6,306 nt of DNA from Firmicutes bacterium UBA5420 (GTDB taxonomy: Bacteria; Bacillota; Limnochordia; Darwinibacteriales; Darwinibacteriaceae). Shown here piece after piece: positions 5,932 through 6,306 of this stretch. The stretch lies in assembly GCA_002409455.1 (NCBI GenBank), contig DHNI01000039.1, positions 1 through 6,306 of the forward strand. Reading direction: 5' to 3'. A program made the position numbers and the translations under genes. Every line of letters begins with the position of its first letter. The first letter of the stretch is position 1. Under the pieces are notes generated by a model. It did not search any database, had not been told where the DNA came from, and worked only from the letters and a program-made list of their open reading frames with translations.

Positions 5932-5938
5932 GTGAGTG

Positions 5939-5985
5939 AAGCCTACACCTTCTGAGCATACTAGTCTCAGGAGGTGTAGGTTTTT
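5939..5985 (+). terminator. Terminator-like hairpin containing the next gene's Shine-Dalgarno
   Basis: CCTACACCTTCTGAG (5942-5956) pairs with CTCAGGAGGTGTAGG (5966-5980) over 15 bp with one U-G pair and a 9-nt loop, followed by TTTTT (5981-5985). GAA at 5939-5941 can pair with the first three T's, extending the stem to 18 bp. It lies 7 nt after the LysM stop codon. The 3' arm includes AGGAGGTG (5969-5976), the only good ribosome binding site for the ATG at 5986. The element can thus terminate LysM transcription and, in any read-through RNA, hide the Shine-Dalgarno of the next gene. Confidence 0.8.
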
Positions 5986-6252
5986 ATGATCAAAGTACAA
6001 GTCTCTTTGTATCCAGCAGGGCAAGAAGAAGTCACGAGTTTGGAAGGGCTATCCACACAGTTTTTGGACGAGCATGCCCTAGATTATGATCTTCAACTCG
6101 GTAACACATCACTAAACACAACGATAGCAGGAAACGCCGATGAAGTTTGGACTGCCCTCAGGCACCTGTTTCAAGAGAACCTTGCAGGGGGACATGATGT
6201 GGTTATGGTCACCACAATGACCCACTGGGGAGCTGACCCATCTCCACAGTAA
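5986..6252 (+). CDS. YkoF/thiamine-binding-like small protein
   Basis: The 88-residue protein resembles a single domain of the YkoF/MTH1187 (thiamine-binding) ferredoxin-like fold. It has an opening strand VQVSLYPAG (about 4-12), the central segment NTSLNTTIAGNADEVWTALRHLF (about 40-62) and a closing strand GHDVVMVTTMTHW (about 69-81). YkoF binds thiamine and hydroxymethylpyrimidine; members of the wider family are small cytosolic proteins of unclear physiological role, so ligand binding here is inference. I see no THI-box (TPP riboswitch) upstream. Its ATG directly touches the T-run of the preceding hairpin, and its Shine-Dalgarno AGGAGGTG sits within that hairpin about 9 nt upstream. Expression is therefore probably linked to the LysM transcript or depends on hairpin opening. 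Family recognition is by pattern only and moderately secure. Confidence 0.72.
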   Translation: MIKVQVSLYPAGQEEVTSLEGLSTQFLDEHALDYDLQLGNTSLNTTIAGNADEVWTALRHLFQENLAGGHDVVMVTTMTHWGADPSPQ

Positions 6253-6306
6253 TTCGCATTTTGTAAATCTCCTCCGTGCTCCTAGACACCCCACGAGTAC
6301 TGCCCC
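6253..6306. other. 3' flank, nothing recognised
   Basis: This is the 54-nt end of the window after the YkoF-like gene. A weak 6-bp inverted repeat (GTGCTC 6276-6281 with GAGTAC 6295-6300, one G-U pair) has no T-run inside the window. The terminator of the preceding gene, if any, is incomplete or lies beyond the edge. Confidence 0.5.

Noticed and set aside
5239..5959. Alternate-frame ORFs over the LysM repeats
   Set aside because: They are long only because the repeats lack stops in other frames. Third-position variation between units follows the LysM frame.
6209..6259. Minus-strand mini-ORF of 16 codons (ATG at 6259) with a good GGAGGAG site 9 nt upstream
   Set aside because: It is antisense to the end of the YkoF-like gene, stops after 16 codons, resembles nothing, and such SD-like runs occur by chance. 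It could be a leader peptide only if a minus-strand gene followed, and none does.

Overview
The window looks like a core-genome segment of a spore-forming, low-to-mid-GC Firmicute (Bacillota). I would guess an anaerobic Clostridia/Peptococcales type such as the Desulfitobacterium-Desulfosporosinus group, but no marker here fixes the genus. Supporting signs are strong AGGAGG-type ribosome binding sites, TTG and GTG starts, Rho-independent terminators, a LysM protein of spore-coat style and a PduO-type cobalamin adenosyltransferase. Nothing suggests a phage, insertion sequence, CRISPR array or other recent mobile insertion.

Left part (1-3360, minus strand): reading right to left, a likely operon holds an orphan ParA/Soj-type ATPase, glutamyl-tRNA synthetase (gltX), an OsmC-family protein (1-nt stop/start overlap with gltX) and a PduO-type ATP:cob(I)alamin adenosyltransferase. 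A tRNA-Gln(CUG) gene follows, with its own extended -10 promoter. A gltX beside a tRNA-Gln fits the indirect route to Gln-tRNA(Gln), in which a non-discriminating GluRS loads Glu and GatCAB amidates it. This is inference.

Middle (3361-4718, plus strand): a 144-bp divergent spacer carries a match to a sigma-H-type promoter. It leads into a D-2-hydroxyacid dehydrogenase (glyoxylate/hydroxypyruvate reductase type) and a small PspC-domain membrane protein, closed by a clear terminator. A tRNA-Asn(GUU) converges from the minus strand, with its own promoter and terminator-like hairpin.

Right part (4850-6306, plus strand): a leader with a nested inverted repeat precedes a protein made of five LysM domains with no signal peptide. 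Its ten cysteines form five pairs, each exactly 49 residues apart. Next comes an 18-bp terminator-like hairpin whose 3' arm contains the Shine-Dalgarno of the following gene and whose T-run touches that gene's ATG. That gene is a small YkoF/thiamine-binding-like protein. This terminator/SD overlap and the cysteine-paired LysM array are the most interesting signals. The remaining genes are ordinary.
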